49,419 bases of DNA from Candidatus Helarchaeota archaeon (GTDB lineage: Archaea; Asgardarchaeota; Lokiarchaeia; Helarchaeales; RDOG01). This document shows positions 36,188 to 43,783 of the stretch, in pieces. The notes beneath the pieces are model-generated. The model worked only from the letters and a program-made list of their open reading frames with translations, ran no database searches and was not told the DNA's origin. How positions within the stretch are numbered: the stretch's first letter is position 1; the number at the start of each line of letters is the position of its first letter. The stretch spans positions 1-49,419 of the forward strand of contig JALGVI010000021.1 in the NCBI GenBank assembly GCA_029838215.1. Direction: 5' to 3'. Made by a program: the position numbers and the translations under genes.

Positions 36188-37262
36188 AGACCGTCTCAGG
36201 AGCTTTCGGATTATACGGACATTTCGGATCTGATGCCGTGATGTCACCTGCATAGCAATAGGCACTCGCCCTGCATCCATAACAGACATGCCTGGACATG
36301 CAGGAACCGCAAGGTCCTTTGACCTTAAACTTGAGAAGAAGCTTTTTCTTATTCTTCTTGACTATTTTCACTATGTCTTCTCGGTAGATATTACCTGCCG
36401 ACATGTCACGGAATAATAAGCACGGGATGACTTCTCCATCAGCCGTGATCGCAATGTGGGATTGGCAAGCGTATTTGCCATCTGCCGTTCCAACAAGAAG
36501 CATGTGCTTGCCTTCAACTTCGGCTCTATGTTCTATGAATCTCTTGAGCTGAGAAAGCCTCGGCTCCCATCTTGCCGCCTCATCTTCAGATAGACCAATC
36601 GGCTTGAAAGGTGCCAATGCGACATGAGGCGTTCCTATTGAGTAAAACCAGTCCATCAATTCAATGATGGTTTCCCCTGTCTGTTTCGTGAAAGTGGGCG
36701 TGGCATATGTGTACTTCACGGGAAATCCCGCATCAAGCAAGGTTTGAAATCCTTTTATCTTGGCTTGCAAGGTATTTGGGAAGCAATTTACCGTGTTATA
36801 AACATCCTGATCAAGCGAATCAATGTGAATGCCAACAAAAAACCCCAAATCTTTTGACAGGGCGAATTCGTGAGCTTCAACCAACCACTCAGCATGATTC
36901 GCAGGAATTAAACCCGCAAGAGGCATGGCAAGGTGAAAGCCCTTTTCAAGTCCGTGAAATACCATTTCCTTGAGATCGGGATGTAGAAGTTGATCTCCAC
37001 CGTACAGGTAAACGAATTTTACTCCAAGCTTTGAGATGCGAAGAATGTTCTTGAACGTGTCAAAACTAATGTCATCGATGCCCAGTTCATCCTGACTCGT
37101 GGAGCTTGCATAGCAATACAAGCAGCCACCTGCACAACGCTTGTTGATCTCGATTGTAACACAAACAGGGTCCCCACGGGTCATTACCTTGATGAGCTCC
37201 TTCCTAGACCAAATGTCAATCGGTGGGTTTTCTCTGCTTTGGTGTTTCCTGTTGAGGATCAT
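36177..37262 (-). CDS. Radical SAM protein with SPASM domain
   Basis: A 361-residue radical SAM enzyme. The cluster motif is C43-x3-C47-x2-C50 ('KRCAGGCLYCYASS'); a barrel follows, with 'FVYLYGGDQLLHPDL' (GGE-like motif as GGD). The C-terminus has a SPASM-type Cys set: 'CQSHIAITADGEVIPCLLF', then 'GPCGSCMSRHVCYGCRASAYC' and a final Cys in 'DPKCPYNP', binding auxiliary clusters. SPASM proteins modify peptides, tRNA or proteins, or build cofactors. ATG 37262 is preferred to the adjacent TTG because GAAGG lies seven bases upstream. It is nine to twelve bases after the nucleotidyltransferase-like gene, so the two form an operon. Confidence 0.92.
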   Translation of the reverse strand: MILNRKHQSRENPPIDIWSRKELIKVMTRGDPVCVTIEINKRCAGGCLYCYASSTSQDELGIDDISFDTFKNILRISKLGVKFVYLYGGDQLLHPDLKEMVFHGLEKGFHLAMPLAGLIPANHAEWLVEAHEFALSKDLGFFVGIHIDSLDQDVYNTVNCFPNTLQAKIKGFQTLLDAGFPVKYTYATPTFTKQTGETIIELMDWFYSIGTPHVALAPFKPIGLSEDEAARWEPRLSQLKRFIEHRAEVEGKHMLLVGTADGKYACQSHIAITADGEVIPCLLFRDMSAGNIYREDIVKIVKKNKKKLLLKFKVKGPCGSCMSRHVCYGCRASAYCYAGDITASDPKCPYNPKAPETVFKQ

Positions 37263-37274
37263 CAAAAAACCTTC

Positions 37275-38534
37275 TTAAATGTCAAAAAACTCTGATATAA
37301 TGACGTTTTTGGTTCCCCACCCTGTCGCCAGTATCTTTTTTTTCGGGTCCACGCTCCACGGTTCAGTTTCGTGGTTGATGTCGAAAAGAATGCCTTTGGT
37401 GAATTCGGGAACGTCCATATCCAAGCATTCGGGCGTGATTCTGTCTCCGGGCGGGTAATTCCACGTTGCCAGTGCTTCTTCATCCTGATAAGTTTTCTTT
37501 TTTTTCAGGTTTGGTGGCTTGCATCCGAGGCTTTGCACGGGCCAATAAACACCTTGCTTGTAGGTTTCGACAAAGAATTCATCATAGATTTCGGGTTCGA
37601 GGTCTCGAATGAAATCTTGGATTCTGTCTTCGAAGACCTGCACGACGAGTTGTTGCGTTCCCAGTCCCACGATCCTGTGCATGAAAATGGGTCGTGCAAG
37701 GTACATTAGCATCGAGATGAACGTTGGCCAAGGCACGTATGAGAACCAATTATCGGGCATTCCATAGACTCGTTTTGAGTTAATGCCGTCCCATAGCATT
37801 CCTCCCGTTTCCCAGACTGATGGCTCGATGAGAAAACTCATTATCGCCGACATGTAGACGATCGCCACGTTATAAGGCGTTGTTGCCCATTGAGGCGTGC
37901 GTTCATTCCGAACGTCTTTCAGGACTTCAATACATCGATATCCCATTTTCGTGTTGTCCTTGATCTTTTTTGGCAAATCCCTTATCTTGACACCGAGTTT
38001 CTGGTGCCGTCTCTCTAATAACTCATCTTCGGGACCCACCAACCACCAGTCTACGGGTATCCCGTCGCTCATGTGTCCATTTAGAATGAAGAAAATTTCG
38101 TTAGACGTGTCGAGGATGACTATGAAGGAAATATCGATGTCCGAGCCGTACATTATCTTCATCGTTCCCTGTGCCAAATCGCCGCGAAGCGGGACGACAG
38201 GAGGGAAGATGGACCACGAAATGGTCTTTTCAGGATGAGGGTTTTCTCCATTCATGACCTTTTGTGCGGCTTGTATTGCTTCATCAAGGCGGATCTTGAA
38301 CACGTCATAAATCACTTCGTCGGAAACCATCGGCAAGAATTCATTTAAAAAATGCTCGTAACCCAATTCGCGATAAATTCGCCATAGATGACGCCCGAGC
38401 GGGAAGTAGCGCTTTGTAACGACGCTGTCATCTATTTCAGACCACGTGAATGGTCGATTTTCGCGCTCTCTCCTGATCTCATCCACGATTCGCTTGATAT
38501 GTCCTTTATCATATTCTTTAACGGCTTTTTCCAC
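37275..38534 (-). CDS. Nucleotidyltransferase-like protein, partner of the radical SAM gene
   Basis: A 419-residue protein without an obvious named family. Near residues 113-136, 'LRGDLAQGTMKIMYGSDIDI' followed by an 'SFIVIL' strand resembles the nucleotidyltransferase signature (G-x-x-x-x-G-T ... SDID-hydrophobic), with GD in place of the usual GS. The rest is rich in Trp and Pro, with no membrane span. If the match is right, D130 and D132 (approximately) would bind metal. The start is GTG, preceded by GGAG. The radical SAM/SPASM gene follows on the same strand within about ten bases. A two-enzyme modification unit is inferred; substrate unknown. Confidence 0.6.
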   Translation of the reverse strand: MEKAVKEYDKGHIKRIVDEIRRERENRPFTWSEIDDSVVTKRYFPLGRHLWRIYRELGYEHFLNEFLPMVSDEVIYDVFKIRLDEAIQAAQKVMNGENPHPEKTISWSIFPPVVPLRGDLAQGTMKIMYGSDIDISFIVILDTSNEIFFILNGHMSDGIPVDWWLVGPEDELLERRHQKLGVKIRDLPKKIKDNTKMGYRCIEVLKDVRNERTPQWATTPYNVAIVYMSAIMSFLIEPSVWETGGMLWDGINSKRVYGMPDNWFSYVPWPTFISMLMYLARPIFMHRIVGLGTQQLVVQVFEDRIQDFIRDLEPEIYDEFFVETYKQGVYWPVQSLGCKPPNLKKKKTYQDEEALATWNYPPGDRITPECLDMDVPEFTKGILFDINHETEPWSVDPKKKILATGWGTKNVIISEFFDI

Positions 38535-38592
38535 TTAAATCCACTCCAAATCCAAGCTCATGTTAAAAATATCTAACCGAAGTAGTATAAAA

Positions 38593-38616
38593 GACTTAGC
38601 TTCTTGAGGCTGAGTC
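38593..38616 (-). terminator. Hairpin plus T-run after the PH/zinc-ribbon gene
   Basis: On the minus strand GACTCAGC and GCTAAGTC form an eight-base-pair stem (one G-T wobble) around the loop CTCAAGAA, followed at once by TTTTAT. It lies 18-41 bases past the stop of the 38634-39755 gene and before the nucleotidyltransferase-like gene, so it would end the upstream transcript. The T-rich part also overlaps a TATA-like TTTATA element for the next gene. Confidence 0.55.
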
Positions 38617-38633
38617 AAGAATGAGAAAAAGAA

Positions 38634-39755
38634 TTAGAAAAGGACTTTTTTCTTGCATTTTGGGCATTTTTTTGCATTCCACGCCAGCATCCATCCGCAG
38701 TTCGGGCAGCGGTTAATGGAGGAATCGGCATAGGAGGAATTTAATTCATAATCAAGAACGTCAACGTCGATGGCTTCAACGACATCATCGAGAATTCGGT
38801 CAGTGAAATCCGAGCCTTCTTCCTTGAGAGCGGCTTTTTTGTAGGTTTGAGCAACGGGTGTATATGCTTTTGCTGTGGCTTGGTATGGGGCTACGGTTGG
38901 CATTTTTGGGACTTTCTTTCGTGCTTCTTCTGTTCTTTCGTCAAGGATTTCCTTAACAGACTTGGTTTTTTCAATGGGTTGAGGTGTCGGTTTCCTTGCT
39001 TTTTCTGCTACTGGTTTGGTTTCTGTTTTTTCCTCGGTTTTATGTGCTTCGATGGCTTTCATGCGTTCCATTCTTTGTTGCTTTAGTTTTTCGATATTTG
39101 AGAGTTTTGTCGTTCCTTCTTGGAGTGCGGATTTGTTCTCGACGACTGTTGCCACGGGAACTGCATCAGCACTTGCGGGCGTGACTGCGGGTTTTTTAGG
39201 GCGAGCAATCGTGGGTTTGGGCTTGACGACTTTCGCAGGTGTGACTTTTTTTTCTCTGGTTTTCGTAACTTTCTTGGGTTTTGCCTTCTTCCCCTTTTTT
39301 AATTCTTCAATTTTCTGCTTGAATTCTTCCGAATCCTTTTGAACATTATCTTTTTGGGATGTAAGCCCTTGGCTTACCAATATGAAATACCATGTCTTAT
39401 TTTTAAGCGTGACCATTAATTTCGGATAAATCTGATGCCGTCTTCCAAATATTTCGTCGTGTCCAATTTCCAAGTCTCGAATCTCGGAAAGGGGGATTTT
39501 CAAATTAATCCGACGTGGTTTTAAAGTATATTTTACCGCTTTCTTCGTGGAATCTGAAAACGGTTCACAATCCTTGAATTCATAACCTCGAAAAATCAAG
39601 AGTTTTCGGTTGGTGAGAAATAGCTTACCTTTATATTGTAGATTTTGAGTCTGACTTTTCAAAGCCGAAAATTCAAAGGTTGATGGCGTTGCAACGGCGT
39701 GGTGTTCCAGTACTAGCTCTCCATCTTTTTCCTCGAGCTTCAATTTTTGCTCCAT
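38634..39755 (-). CDS. PH/GRAM-like domain protein with Lys/Pro linker and C-terminal zinc ribbon
   Basis: A 373-residue protein. Residues about 1-150 resemble a PH/GRAM-type module ('YKGKLFLTNRKLLIFRGYEF', 'LKIPLSEIRDLEIG', 'YPKLMVTLKNKTWYFILVS'), a fold that binds lipids or proteins. A long low-complexity linker rich in Lys, Ala, Pro and Thr (about 150-310) follows, then a zinc ribbon C-x2-C-x10-C-x2-C ('CPNCGWMLAWNAKKCPKC') at the very C-terminus. No membrane span. A cytosolic adaptor that touches membrane and another partner is a reasonable inference. Confidence 0.72.
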   Translation of the reverse strand: MEQKLKLEEKDGELVLEHHAVATPSTFEFSALKSQTQNLQYKGKLFLTNRKLLIFRGYEFKDCEPFSDSTKKAVKYTLKPRRINLKIPLSEIRDLEIGHDEIFGRRHQIYPKLMVTLKNKTWYFILVSQGLTSQKDNVQKDSEEFKQKIEELKKGKKAKPKKVTKTREKKVTPAKVVKPKPTIARPKKPAVTPASADAVPVATVVENKSALQEGTTKLSNIEKLKQQRMERMKAIEAHKTEEKTETKPVAEKARKPTPQPIEKTKSVKEILDERTEEARKKVPKMPTVAPYQATAKAYTPVAQTYKKAALKEEGSDFTDRILDDVVEAIDVDVLDYELNSSYADSSINRCPNCGWMLAWNAKKCPKCKKKVLF

Positions 39756-39972
39756 TTTACATCAACACTCTAAATCCTTGTTATCCTTAAACCACTAACC
39801 TCAAAAGTAAAAAAAATTTCAGGTTTGAACTTGATTTTTATTTATATTATCATGCTTAAAAAAAATATTGTTGAATCGTTAATTCTTCATGTTTTTTTCC
39901 TTCATTCAACATGCGAAATTTTATTGTAAGTCCGCAGGATTGCGAGCTAGTCCTCGGTTTTGGATCCAAATA

Positions 39973-39983
39973 GTTAAAAATAG
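39973..39983 (+). promoter_or_regulatory. TATA-like box giving a leaderless start for the CYTH gene
   Basis: AGTTAAAAATA is centred about 25 bases before ATG 40003, the spacing expected when transcription begins at the start codon. A perfect 12-base palindrome TTTGGATCCAAA (39959-39970) abuts it on the BRE side and could be an operator. Confidence 0.5.
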
Positions 39984-40002
39984 CCGCGTGAACAGTTATC
40001 CG

Positions 40003-40632
40003 ATGCCTGATAATTTTCAAGAGTTCGAAATCAAGTTCGTGATTTCCGATATTAAGCAGTTTCGGGAACGATTAAAGAAGCTCGATGCGGTACAATTAAA
40101 AAACGTCATTCAGATTGATGAATATCTTGACGATGATGAGAAATCTCTCTCCGCGAGAGATATTTTACTACGTTACAGAAAAGAATTCACCGAACATGAT
40201 GAATTCATCCAAGGAGAATTCAGTTGGAAGGGACCTGCTCGGGGAAAAAACATTGAAATTCGAGAAGATCGCTCAATGATTTTTAAAAATTTGGATAAAA
40301 TGACCACGTTTCAATCCATCTTTAAGAAGTTAGGTTTCGTTCCTTTCATCACGTTTAAAAAAGCACGCGAACGTTGGCACCTGAATGGTTTCGAGCAAGA
40401 GATCGATCTGGAGCTGGATAAAAAAGTCTGGAGCGAAGATGAAAACGGGCGAAAATCTTTTTTGGGTGGTTTTTGTCAAGCCAGTTTAGAGACCGATCTT
40501 GATATTTCAGATGAAGCCGCAAGAACCATTTTGTGGAAAGTGATCGAATCTCTGGGCTATTCGCAAGATCACCACGAACCACGAACATATATTGAGTTGC
40601 ATTTTCTTCAAGTAAATGAGAAGGGGAGCTAG
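40003..40632 (+). CDS. CYTH-domain protein (class IV adenylyl cyclase/triphosphatase family)
   Basis: A 209-residue CYTH protein. The hallmark ExExK is E7-F-E9-I-K11. Other family features are 'QIDEYLDDDEKSLSARDILLRYRK' and the alternating charged strands 'GEFSWKGP', 'IEIREDRS', 'FKKARERWHL' and 'ASLETDLD', which line the tunnel. CYTH enzymes bind triphosphates with divalent metal and either make cAMP or hydrolyse inorganic or thiamine triphosphate; the reaction here is not determinable. The open frame begins at 39889, but the motif sits at the true N-terminus if ATG 40003 is used, and the TATA-like box supports this. The metallophosphoesterase gene begins five bases after the stop. Confidence 0.85.
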   Translation: MPDNFQEFEIKFVISDIKQFRERLKKLDAVQLKNVIQIDEYLDDDEKSLSARDILLRYRKEFTEHDEFIQGEFSWKGPARGKNIEIREDRSMIFKNLDKMTTFQSIFKKLGFVPFITFKKARERWHLNGFEQEIDLELDKKVWSEDENGRKSFLGGFCQASLETDLDISDEAARTILWKVIESLGYSQDHHEPRTYIELHFLQVNEKGS

Positions 40633-40636
40633 ACGA

Positions 40637-41245
40637 ATGAGAATTCTTGCTTTTTCTGATTTTCACGATTCAAGAAGCTTGTTAAATGATGCTCGTGACC
40701 TCATCAAATCTAAAAACCCCGATGTCGTTGTTATTGCTGGAGATATTGCTAACCACGGCTCAATTTCTAAGATGAAAGAGTTAATTTCAATTCTAGACTT
40801 TCAAAGGATATTATTCGTGTGGGGAAACATGGATGGTCAAAGACCTGAAGCGGATCTCTCTCCAAATTATCGGAACCTGCATTTGAATTCAATCAAAATT
40901 GAAAATTTGACTTTTTTAGGACTCGGAGGAAACAGTACTGCAATTAGAAAGAACATTGACCTGCTTGAAAAGATGTTAAAACAGTTTGCGTCTTCTCAAG
41001 TCATTCTCGTGAGCCACGTTCCCCCGAGAGGACACTGTGATCTCGCCTTTAATGGAACGCATATTGGTTCTCCCGAACTTTTTCAGATCGTGGAAAAATA
41101 TCATCCAATACTAGTGATTTCCGGGCACGTTCACGAAAATCGTTCCAATTCACGCATTGGATCGACCGAAATCTGGAATGTCGGTCCGCACGGTGTCCTT
41201 TTTGAAATAAATGAAAATATTATTAATGCAAGACGTTTTTCTTGA
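40637..41245 (+). CDS. Calcineurin-like metallophosphoesterase (YfcE/MJ0936-like)
   Basis: A 202-residue phosphoesterase. The metal ligands are D8-x-H10 ('SDFHDS'), GD36 ('IAGDIAN'), GN64-M-D66, H127 ('SHVPP') and G-H164-x-H166. GNxD in place of GNH is typical of the small YfcE/MJ0936 type phosphodiesterases. No membrane span. The frame reaches back to 40616, but ATG 40637 has GGGGAG eight bases upstream. Being coupled to a CYTH gene, it could act on a cyclic nucleotide or another phosphoester (inference). Confidence 0.92.
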   Translation: MRILAFSDFHDSRSLLNDARDLIKSKNPDVVVIAGDIANHGSISKMKELISILDFQRILFVWGNMDGQRPEADLSPNYRNLHLNSIKIENLTFLGLGGNSTAIRKNIDLLEKMLKQFASSQVILVSHVPPRGHCDLAFNGTHIGSPELFQIVEKYHPILVISGHVHENRSNSRIGSTEIWNVGPHGVLFEINENIINARRFS

Positions 41246-41262
41246 AAAAGAAGGTGATTAAA

Positions 41263-41823
41263 ATGAGCGAGAAGTCCCTATTAGATGAGCTTAAGGAGAA
41301 GCAACCCAAGGAAAAATACGATGCCACGGTTGATTCTCTCATTAACGAAAATGTTTTTATCATGAAGTACTTGCAAGAGCATTATGGATTAAAGGCTGTT
41401 GAGGATTATTGTGAGTGGGATGTTGATCTTTCTGTTGAAAGGCGAATGTCTCCGTTGAAGAATGCCTTGGTTCAGATGCTGAATAAACTCGCCCGTAAAG
41501 CCCTTTTGAACATGTTCATAAAGACCCTCATTGACGAAGGTCAATTTCTCATTCCCTTAAAATGCTATGAGAAAATAGAAATCACGGATGATTCTGGCGA
41601 GATTGTCATCAATAAATGCCTTGCAAAGCGAAAATTCAATAAGGCGGTTAAAAAGTTGGGGTGCAGAGATGTTGAGGCATATCCCTGGTCAAAAGATGGA
41701 TTGGGGTATTGCAAATATTGGTGCACGCCCCTTTTTGAAAAATTCCTTAGTTACATTAAAGTCCCTTTGAAGATGAACTATACTGATAGAGGCTGTGTCA
41801 TAACAGCATCATTTGAAAAATGA
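41263..41823 (+). CDS. Cys-rich hypothetical protein
   Basis: A 186-residue soluble protein I do not recognise. The N-terminal half is helical. The C-terminal half is beta-rich with several Cys (for example in 'LKCYEKIEI', 'NKCLAKRKF', 'LGCRDVEAY', 'GYCKYWCTP' and 'DRGCVITASF'), an arrangement similar in texture to V4R or ATC-hydrolase-like folds, though I cannot confirm it. ATG 41263 is chosen for the AAGGTG six bases upstream; the frame extends to TTG 41242. Its stop overlaps the glycosyltransferase start by four bases (ATGA), so translation is coupled. Confidence 0.75.
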   Translation: MSEKSLLDELKEKQPKEKYDATVDSLINENVFIMKYLQEHYGLKAVEDYCEWDVDLSVERRMSPLKNALVQMLNKLARKALLNMFIKTLIDEGQFLIPLKCYEKIEITDDSGEIVINKCLAKRKFNKAVKKLGCRDVEAYPWSKDGLGYCKYWCTPLFEKFLSYIKVPLKMNYTDRGCVITASFEK

Positions 41824-43085
41824 CCATTCATTCAATTTGTCACGTTAGCGTGCACGGTGATCCGTTAGGCAAGCTTGGAATGCCCGATACCGGTGGACAA
41901 TGCGTTTACATCAAGGAAATGTGCAGGGCTCTCGGGGAGTTATATGAAGAAATGGAAATTCACGTGTTCACGCGATGGAACGTTGATAAGCCCCGGGAGG
42001 AATACATTCGCCATCCAAATGTCAAGGTCATCAGGATACCTTGTGGACCCTCCACTTTTATCCCTAAAGAAGACTTATTTCCATACTTGGCAGAATTCAG
42101 CAAGAACACAAATTTGTATCTTGAAAAAAATGGAATCAAATGCGAGCTAATTCACGGACATTATTGGGATGGTGGTGTTGTAAGTCTCGCTTTAAGTAAG
42201 ATTCGTGGCATTCCATTCATTCATACAAATCATAGTCTGGGTCTTCTCAAGAAAGAGGTAATTGATTCTCCTGAGCTCAATTATGGCATTCGCATTCAGG
42301 AAGAAAGACGAATTCTTGCATCGTGTTCCACGGTCGTAACTCTTTCTAACTCTCAGAAAGAAGCCCTTATTTCTTATTATGATGTCAATCCTTCAAAAAT
42401 TCGGGTCATTCCCGGTGGGGTTAATTTAAAGGCATTTTATCCTGTTCAGAATAAGGAACGCATTCGAGTGAAGCTAGGAATTAATTCTGATTACCTTCTT
42501 TTTGCACTCGGACGGTGTGACCCTCGAAAAGGGTTTGATCAGTTATTACATGCATTGCCATTTGTCATTCAAGAATTGAAAACACGCGGTAAAACCTTGA
42601 CTTTCATTCTTGCTACGGGAACTCAAGGTGTTGCTCATGATACTGCTGAATGGCAAGAATTGGATCGCATAATGATGCTCATTGAGAATTTGAACCTGCA
42701 AGAACATGTGATAGTTATCGGTCACGTTCGAGATCCTCCATTACGTGATTTTTATTCTGCTGCAGATTTACTTGTTGTTCCAAGCATTTATGAACCATTC
42801 GGGCTCGTAATTTTGGAAGCCATGGCTTGTGGTTGCCCCGTGATTGCAACTAATAATGGTGGACCGAAAGATATCTTGAGATCTGGTGCTGGAACTACCG
42901 TTGATGTCAAGGACCATGAAAATTTTGCTAAAGAAATCCTTAATGTCCTTGAAAATAGAACTCTTTGGAAAAAAATGTCTCGGGTCGGAATTGAAGAAAC
43001 TCGGTCCCATTATGACTGGTCAAATGTCGCCAGACAGCTTTATAGGGACGTTTATTTGAAGTCCGTAACTAATTCTTCCAAATAA
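41820..43085 (+). CDS. GT4 glycosyltransferase, sucrose-phosphate-synthase-like
   Basis: A 421-residue GT-B glycosyltransferase. The N-terminus 'HGDPLGKLGMPDTGGQCVYI' is the signature of the sucrose-phosphate synthase/mannosylfructose-phosphate synthase branch (the DTGGQ loop). The C-terminal domain carries 'GRCDPRKGFDQLLHALP', 'VIGHVRDPPLRDFYSAADLL' and the donor motif 'YEPFGLVILEAMACG' (E-x7-E). It transfers a sugar from a nucleotide sugar, possibly onto a sugar phosphate; acceptor not known. Coupled by ATGA overlap to the Cys-rich gene, at the end of a CYTH-phosphoesterase-unknown-GT operon. The following AAATAAA/TTTATTT inverted repeat (43082-43097) may help termination. Confidence 0.93.
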   Translation: MTIHSICHVSVHGDPLGKLGMPDTGGQCVYIKEMCRALGELYEEMEIHVFTRWNVDKPREEYIRHPNVKVIRIPCGPSTFIPKEDLFPYLAEFSKNTNLYLEKNGIKCELIHGHYWDGGVVSLALSKIRGIPFIHTNHSLGLLKKEVIDSPELNYGIRIQEERRILASCSTVVTLSNSQKEALISYYDVNPSKIRVIPGGVNLKAFYPVQNKERIRVKLGINSDYLLFALGRCDPRKGFDQLLHALPFVIQELKTRGKTLTFILATGTQGVAHDTAEWQELDRIMMLIENLNLQEHVIVIGHVRDPPLRDFYSAADLLVVPSIYEPFGLVILEAMACGCPVIATNNGGPKDILRSGAGTTVDVKDHENFAKEILNVLENRTLWKKMSRVGIEETRSHYDWSNVARQLYRDVYLKSVTNSSK

Positions 43086-43132
43086 ATCTTTATTTAGATT
43101 TTATTCAAATTTTTAACCATGGTGCATTTTTC

Positions 43133-43693
43133 ATGAAATTATTTGAATTGCTTGCAGAGAAGCCATCATCTCGGTTGACGAAAATACTTCTCTTGATTGG
43201 CATCGCCCTAATTGTCATTACATATTCCATCCTGAATTTTTTCATCACAATTTCTGGTTTTGACAGCAATAGCTTGGTATATAGTGAATTATGCTTTAGC
43301 GGTCCCATCTTGAAGTCAATGTACGTGGTTCTCGTTGTTCAGGGAACTGTCGATCTTTATCGAATCGGTCAACTTTGGGATTATGGTTTCATGGTCGCAT
43401 ATGGATTGCTTATTTTTTCTTTGGCTCTCATCATTGCACGTGCTTTTGAGGAAGATTCCTTTTGGCATGAATCCGGATACGTTATTTCCTTATTTGGAAT
43501 CGCGGCTCCATTATTGGATGTATTTGAAAACGTTTTCATATTACTGACTTTGACGAACCCTCTTGGTTTTCCGGATTGGTTAGCCGTTGCACAATCTGCC
43601 GTATCGCTTCCAAAATGGATCTTGATATTAACTGCTCTCATTTGGGCTTTAGTCACTGCCGTGATACTTCTCATCAGGAAATTAAGGAAATAA
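43133..43693 (+). CDS. Small four-span membrane protein, unknown
   Basis: A 186-residue protein with probable membrane spans at about residues 16-40, 80-102, 114-140 and 158-180. Between the first two is a Cys/Ser-containing loop. No family motif is seen. It lies 47 bases after the glycosyltransferase on the same strand and may belong to the same transcript or have its own promoter. Followed by a 90-base gap with a C/T-rich patch. Confidence 0.72.
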   Translation: MKLFELLAEKPSSRLTKILLLIGIALIVITYSILNFFITISGFDSNSLVYSELCFSGPILKSMYVVLVVQGTVDLYRIGQLWDYGFMVAYGLLIFSLALIIARAFEEDSFWHESGYVISLFGIAAPLLDVFENVFILLTLTNPLGFPDWLAVAQSAVSLPKWILILTALIWALVTAVILLIRKLRK

Positions 43694-43756
43694 CATGATT
43701 TCCTCCTTTTTTTAAAGAATTTTAAGGATAAAGATTTAGAAGGATTTTGTTGCCGA

Positions 43757-43768
43757 TTATTTAAATGA
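43757..43768 (+). promoter_or_regulatory. TATA-like box for the carbamoyl-phosphate operon
   Basis: ATTATTTAAATG is centred about 21 bases before ATG 43784, close to the spacing for a leaderless transcript. It precedes a three-gene operon: COG2403, OTCase-like and carbamate kinase. Confidence 0.5.
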
Positions 43769-43783
43769 CACGTTGGTTTTATC

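Noticed and set aside
39925..39975. Possible tRNA or tRNA remnant
   Set aside because: GGATTGCGAGCTAG and later bases faintly recall tRNA arms, but no acceptor stem, anticodon arm or canonical T-loop can be formed.
39889..40002. N-terminal extension of the CYTH protein from ATG 39889
   Set aside because: The extension has no family similarity, the ExExK motif belongs at the N-terminus, and a TATA-like box lies inside the extension at leaderless distance from ATG 40003.
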